Positions 4,404 through 6,451 of a stretch of 6,451 nucleotides of DNA are shown piece by piece. The stretch covers positions 1 to 6,451 of the forward strand of contig JAESSQ010000065.1 in assembly GCA_016764035.1 (NCBI GenBank), given 5' to 3'. Made by a program: the position numbers and the translations under genes. Origin of the DNA: Gammaproteobacteria bacterium (GTDB taxonomy: Bacteria; Pseudomonadota; Gammaproteobacteria; SZUA-229). Positions within the stretch are counted from its first letter, which is position 1. Every line of letters starts with the position of its first letter. The notes beneath the pieces are model-generated. The model was given only the letters and a program-made list of their open reading frames with translations. It searched no databases and had not been told where the DNA came from.

Positions 4404-5167
4404 TTTTAACAATCGATATCGGAAATAGCCGAATTAAAAGAGCATCATGGCGTGACGGTAAAATTGTGAATCGCGGCGTTATCGCTTATCAGTTGAGAGA
4501 GCTAACAAAGGCATTTGATCAATTGTTTTTAACAATGGAAAAACCTGCAGCAATATATGCAGTTTGTGTTGCTGGTAATGATGTGTCTCTCGCTTTAGCG
4601 CAATGGTGTGCGCTGACCTGGCAAATGGACGTGGATTTTTTGAAAACAGAAAAGCACTTTAATAATATTACCAATGCCTATAAAAATCCTGCTCAGCACG
4701 GTGTTGATCGATGGGCAGCTGTTGTAGCTGCGTTTCATCGTAGTTCGGGTCGCTCTGTTTGCATCATTAGTGCGGGTACAGCCGTAACCTTTGACTTTAT
4801 AAATAAAAATGGTCAGCATCTTGGTGGTTATATATTGCCATCATACGCGATTATGCATGCGGCCTTGATGACTGATACGGCAGAAGTGAATGCGCCATAT
4901 AATGTACAGAGTGGTGAATGTGGTGTACCAAATAATACCGAAGACGCGGTTAACCAGGGGTTGCATAAACTATTGCAGGCAGGAATTCGTGAACTTTGTC
5001 GACTGGCTCAGGCAGAGCTCGAAGGTCCGGTGCAAATTGTTCTTACCGGTGGTTTTGCGGAAGTGATTTTGAGCTATCCTGACATGCCGGCTATGCAATG
5101 CGAGCCTGACCTGGTGATGATGGGATTATTAGATATTAAGTTACAGTGTAATAACTATCTGGAATAA
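4400..5167 (+). CDS. coaX: Type III pantothenate kinase
   Basis: Encodes 255 residues, normal for the family. It phosphorylates pantothenate to 4'-phosphopantothenate using ATP, the first committed step of coenzyme A synthesis. Type III enzymes belong to the ASKHA fold and are generally insensitive to CoA feedback and dependent on a monovalent cation. Motifs are the N-terminal phosphate loop DIGNSRIK (6-13), GVDRWAAV (101-108, with the probable catalytic Asp103), SAGTAVTFD (124-132), LGGYILPS (141-148) and LTGG (215-218). The ATG overlaps the birA TGA (ATGA at 4400-4403), and AGGTGGG just before it is a good Shine-Dalgarno, indicating translational coupling. The birA-coaX pair is frequent in pseudomonads and related bacteria. 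In E. coli the unrelated kinase gene coaA lies beside birA instead. Confidence 0.96.
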   Translation: MILTIDIGNSRIKRASWRDGKIVNRGVIAYQLRELTKAFDQLFLTMEKPAAIYAVCVAGNDVSLALAQWCALTWQMDVDFLKTEKHFNNITNAYKNPAQHGVDRWAAVVAAFHRSSGRSVCIISAGTAVTFDFINKNGQHLGGYILPSYAIMHAALMTDTAEVNAPYNVQSGECGVPNNTEDAVNQGLHKLLQAGIRELCRLAQAELEGPVQIVLTGGFAEVILSYPDMPAMQCEPDLVMMGLLDIKLQCNNYLE

Positions 5168-5172
5168 AAGAT

Positions 5173-5973
5173 ATGCGTTGGCTATTTGTATTACTGCTCG
5201 TTCTCAACCTGGTGTATGTGGCCTGGCAGGTTTTTATTGTGCCGACGCCATCCTACGTAAACGTCGCGCCTATTAGAAATGTTCAAACCATCGTTTTGTT
5301 AAGTGAGTCAGCGCAGGCTGGCGAGTTGCCGGTGTCGAAAAAAGCAATATCGGTAGATGTTGCTGAAGAGCATCTTAATGACGTAGTAAGCAAAAAAGAG
5401 CAGGGCGAAGGTAGGCAAGGTATTGATGCAATGGTTGCGGTGCCTGTTACTGGGGATGAAAAAATAGATAGCGTGGTAATTGATCAAAAATCACAGGCAA
5501 AAAGTTGTTTTTCATTAGGGCCGTTTCGTGACTTAGCCATGCTGCGAAACTTAACGAGTGAGATTAAACCTTATGTGAAAACAACAGATTTTCGTGGCCA
5601 AGAAATAAAAGAACAGTCGTTATACTGGGTTTATATCAAGCCTGAAAATAATCGTGCTAAGGCAGTGGCAACGAGTAAGCGGTTGAAAGCAAAAAAAGTG
5701 AAAGATTTTTATTTGATTCGTGAAGGTGAAAAGATCAATGGTATTTCGTTAGGGTATTTTAGAAGCCAAAGTGGGGCAAATGGACTTGTAAGTAAAGTAA
5801 AGAAGCTTGGTTTTAATGTTGTGATTGAGCCTAAATATAAAAAACTTACGGTTTATTGGTTAGATTATCAGTTAGATAATATTTTAAACCTCCCTGAAGC
5901 TATTGTTGCGAAATACATTAAGTTGGAAAAAAAGGAAAAAATTGTTCGATTGAAGCTTGATTGCCACACCTGA
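5173..5973 (+). CDS. Membrane-anchored protein with SPOR-like C-terminal region
   Basis: Encodes 266 residues. Residues about 3-23 form one hydrophobic segment after MR, fitting a single N-terminal membrane anchor with the rest in the periplasm. Residues 24-108 are polar and look disordered. From 111 there are SPOR-like features: CFSLGPF (112-118), a conserved-looking YWVYI (151-155), and GISLGYFRSQSGANGLVSKVKKLGF (190-214), typical of the second half of a SPOR domain. SPOR domains bind peptidoglycan stripped of stem peptides, often at division sites; that role here is inferred from family membership only. The C-terminus is Lys-rich. It starts 5 bp after the coaX stop with only a weak Shine-Dalgarno, so it is probably the last gene of the birA-coaX operon. 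A SPOR protein after coaX is a recurrent arrangement in gammaproteobacteria. Confidence 0.8.
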   Translation: MRWLFVLLLVLNLVYVAWQVFIVPTPSYVNVAPIRNVQTIVLLSESAQAGELPVSKKAISVDVAEEHLNDVVSKKEQGEGRQGIDAMVAVPVTGDEKIDSVVIDQKSQAKSCFSLGPFRDLAMLRNLTSEIKPYVKTTDFRGQEIKEQSLYWVYIKPENNRAKAVATSKRLKAKKVKDFYLIREGEKINGISLGYFRSQSGANGLVSKVKKLGFNVVIEPKYKKLTVYWLDYQLDNILNLPEAIVAKYIKLEKKEKIVRLKLDCHT

Positions 5974-5989
5974 ATTTTAATGCGTAATC

Positions 5990-6008
5990 GCCGCTATGGC
6001 CTTTTTTT
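5990..6008 (+). terminator. Possible weak intrinsic terminator of the birA operon
   Basis: A short GCC/GGC stem (5990-5992, 5998-6000) with a 5-nt loop is followed by a run of seven T. The stem is poor, so termination may be partial or need help. Position 17 bp after the stop codon fits. Confidence 0.3.
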
Positions 6009-6073
6009 GCTCGATACATTTCATTGGGCAAATTAAATTTTAAAAAAAAATCATATTATTACCTTGTTTCTTG

Positions 6074-6102
6074 TTGCTTTCAGCGGATTGATTCCCTACA
6101 AT
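6074..6102 (+). promoter_or_regulatory. Promoter of tRNA-Thr
   Basis: TTGCTT (6074-6079) and TACAAT (6097-6102) are spaced by 17 bp. A GC-rich discriminator (GCGCCCC) follows, typical of stable-RNA promoters under stringent control. Transcription would start about 6109, just before the tRNA. Confidence 0.75.
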
Positions 6103-6112
6103 TGCGCCCCTT

Positions 6113-6188
6113 GCCGGTGTAGCTCAGTTGGTAGAGCGCCTCACTTGTAATGAGGATGTCGTGGGTTCAACTCCTGTCACCGGCTCCA
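6113..6188 (+). tRNA. tRNA-Thr (anticodon UGU)
   Basis: 76 nt including an encoded CCA. The acceptor stem GCCGGTG pairs with CACCGGC, the D arm GCTC pairs with GAGC, and the anticodon stem CCTCA pairs with TGAGG around loop CTTGTAA with TGT at 6146-6148. The T loop is TTCAACT. The T stem GTGGG/CCTGT pairs with three G-U wobbles, a little unusual but acceptable. It occupies the place of thrU in the E. coli thrU-tyrU-glyT-thrT-tufB cluster, which also follows birA. It has its own promoter and terminator. Confidence 0.97.
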
Positions 6189-6196
6189 ATATATAT

Positions 6197-6245
6197 GCCC
6201 GCAGTCTCAATAAATTGAATTGAGGTTGTGGGCGTTTTTATTTTG
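6197..6245 (+). terminator. Strong Rho-independent terminator after tRNA-Thr
   Basis: GCCCGCA (6197-6203) pairs with TGTGGGC (6227-6233) with one G-U pair. The stem continues through two G-U pairs into CTCAAT/ATTGAG-type pairing, for about 15 pairs in all, and closes on a short AT loop. It is followed by GTTTTTATTTT. It separates tRNA-Thr from tRNA-Tyr. Confidence 0.85.
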
Positions 6246-6367
6246 TGATTTTTTACAGATTTTTGCCTGGCGATATAGATGTTTTGCAACGCTTGATCTT
6301 AATTGTTAATTAAGTGGGCTCAACGCTTTATTTAGTAAAAAAATACCGTTATCGTTGCGCTTGGTAG

Positions 6368-6396
6368 TTGACAGTGGTGTTGCGTTCAAGCAAAAT
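6368..6396 (+). promoter_or_regulatory. Promoter of the tRNA-Tyr operon
   Basis: A consensus -35 TTGACA (6368-6373) is 17 bp from CAAAAT (6391-6396). A GC-rich stretch (GTGCGGC) follows, as at other stable-RNA promoters. Transcription would begin near 6403, about 10 nt before the tRNA. Confidence 0.7.
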
Positions 6397-6412
6397 GTGC
6401 GGCTTGATTTTT

Positions 6413-6451
6413 GGAGGGGTTCCCGAGTGGTCAAAGGGGGCAGATTGTAAA
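6413..6451 (+). tRNA. tRNA-Tyr (anticodon GUA), 3' part beyond window
   Basis: The first 39 nt are present. The start GGAGGGGTTCCCGAGTGG and the segment CAAAGGGGGCAGATTGTAAA match the 5' half of bacterial tRNA-Tyr closely, with the GTA anticodon at 6447-6449. The long variable arm and acceptor 3' end lie outside. By synteny, tRNA-Gly, another tRNA-Thr and tufB are expected to follow. Confidence 0.92.

Noticed and set aside
3641..4819. Minus-strand open frames opposite birA and coaX (3641-3886, 4193-4387, 4595-4819)
   Set aside because: Shadows of strongly conserved enzymes; no domain or signal supports them.

Overview
The window looks like a chromosomal segment of a free-living, probably marine or aquatic gammaproteobacterium. 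The order birA, pantothenate kinase, tRNA-Thr(UGU), tRNA-Tyr(GUA) matches the gammaproteobacterial locus leading to tufB (E. coli: birA, coaA, thrU-tyrU-glyT-thrT-tufB). The tRNA-Thr gene encodes its own CCA end, and the kinase is the type III enzyme CoaX, as in Pseudomonas and many marine relatives. VCBS-repeat surface proteins are also common in such bacteria. I cannot assign a genus.

Left half (1-3120, minus strand): three consecutive genes for related putative lipoproteins. All three have a signal peptide whose lipobox cysteine is exactly residue 27 (LQ[IL][ST]AC). Gene 1 (1-942) runs off the left edge and has a 110-residue VCBS repeat in two full copies and part of a third. Gene 2 (1145-1567) is a 140-residue minimal form: lipoprotein signal, low-complexity linker, one fibronectin type III (FnIII) domain. 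Gene 3 (2017-3120) has two VCBS repeats plus the same FnIII domain. Their upstream regions are related too. A TTTTTGAGCATTT-like element lies 84-88 bp upstream of each start codon. Genes 1 and 3 share a 23-nt hairpin about 36 nt upstream of the start. Genes 2 and 3 share an element about 190 bp upstream. The three genes therefore look like a locally duplicated and diverged family of surface modules with partly common control. This is the least ordinary part of the window.

Middle (3121-3572): an AT-rich divergent intergenic region. It holds a candidate promoter for gene 3, a structured leader, and a perfect 10-bp inverted repeat directly in front of birA that overlaps a possible extended -10 promoter.

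Right half (3573-6451, plus strand): a tight operon of birA (biotin-protein ligase without the N-terminal DNA-binding domain), coaX (overlapping birA by 4 bp) and a membrane-anchored protein with SPOR-like sequence (5-bp gap). A tRNA-Thr gene follows with its own strong promoter and a strong intrinsic terminator. A second promoter then drives tRNA-Tyr, which is cut off by the right edge. birA and coaX serve cofactor metabolism (biotin attachment and the first step of CoA synthesis), and the tRNA genes presumably continue into the tRNA-tufB cluster.
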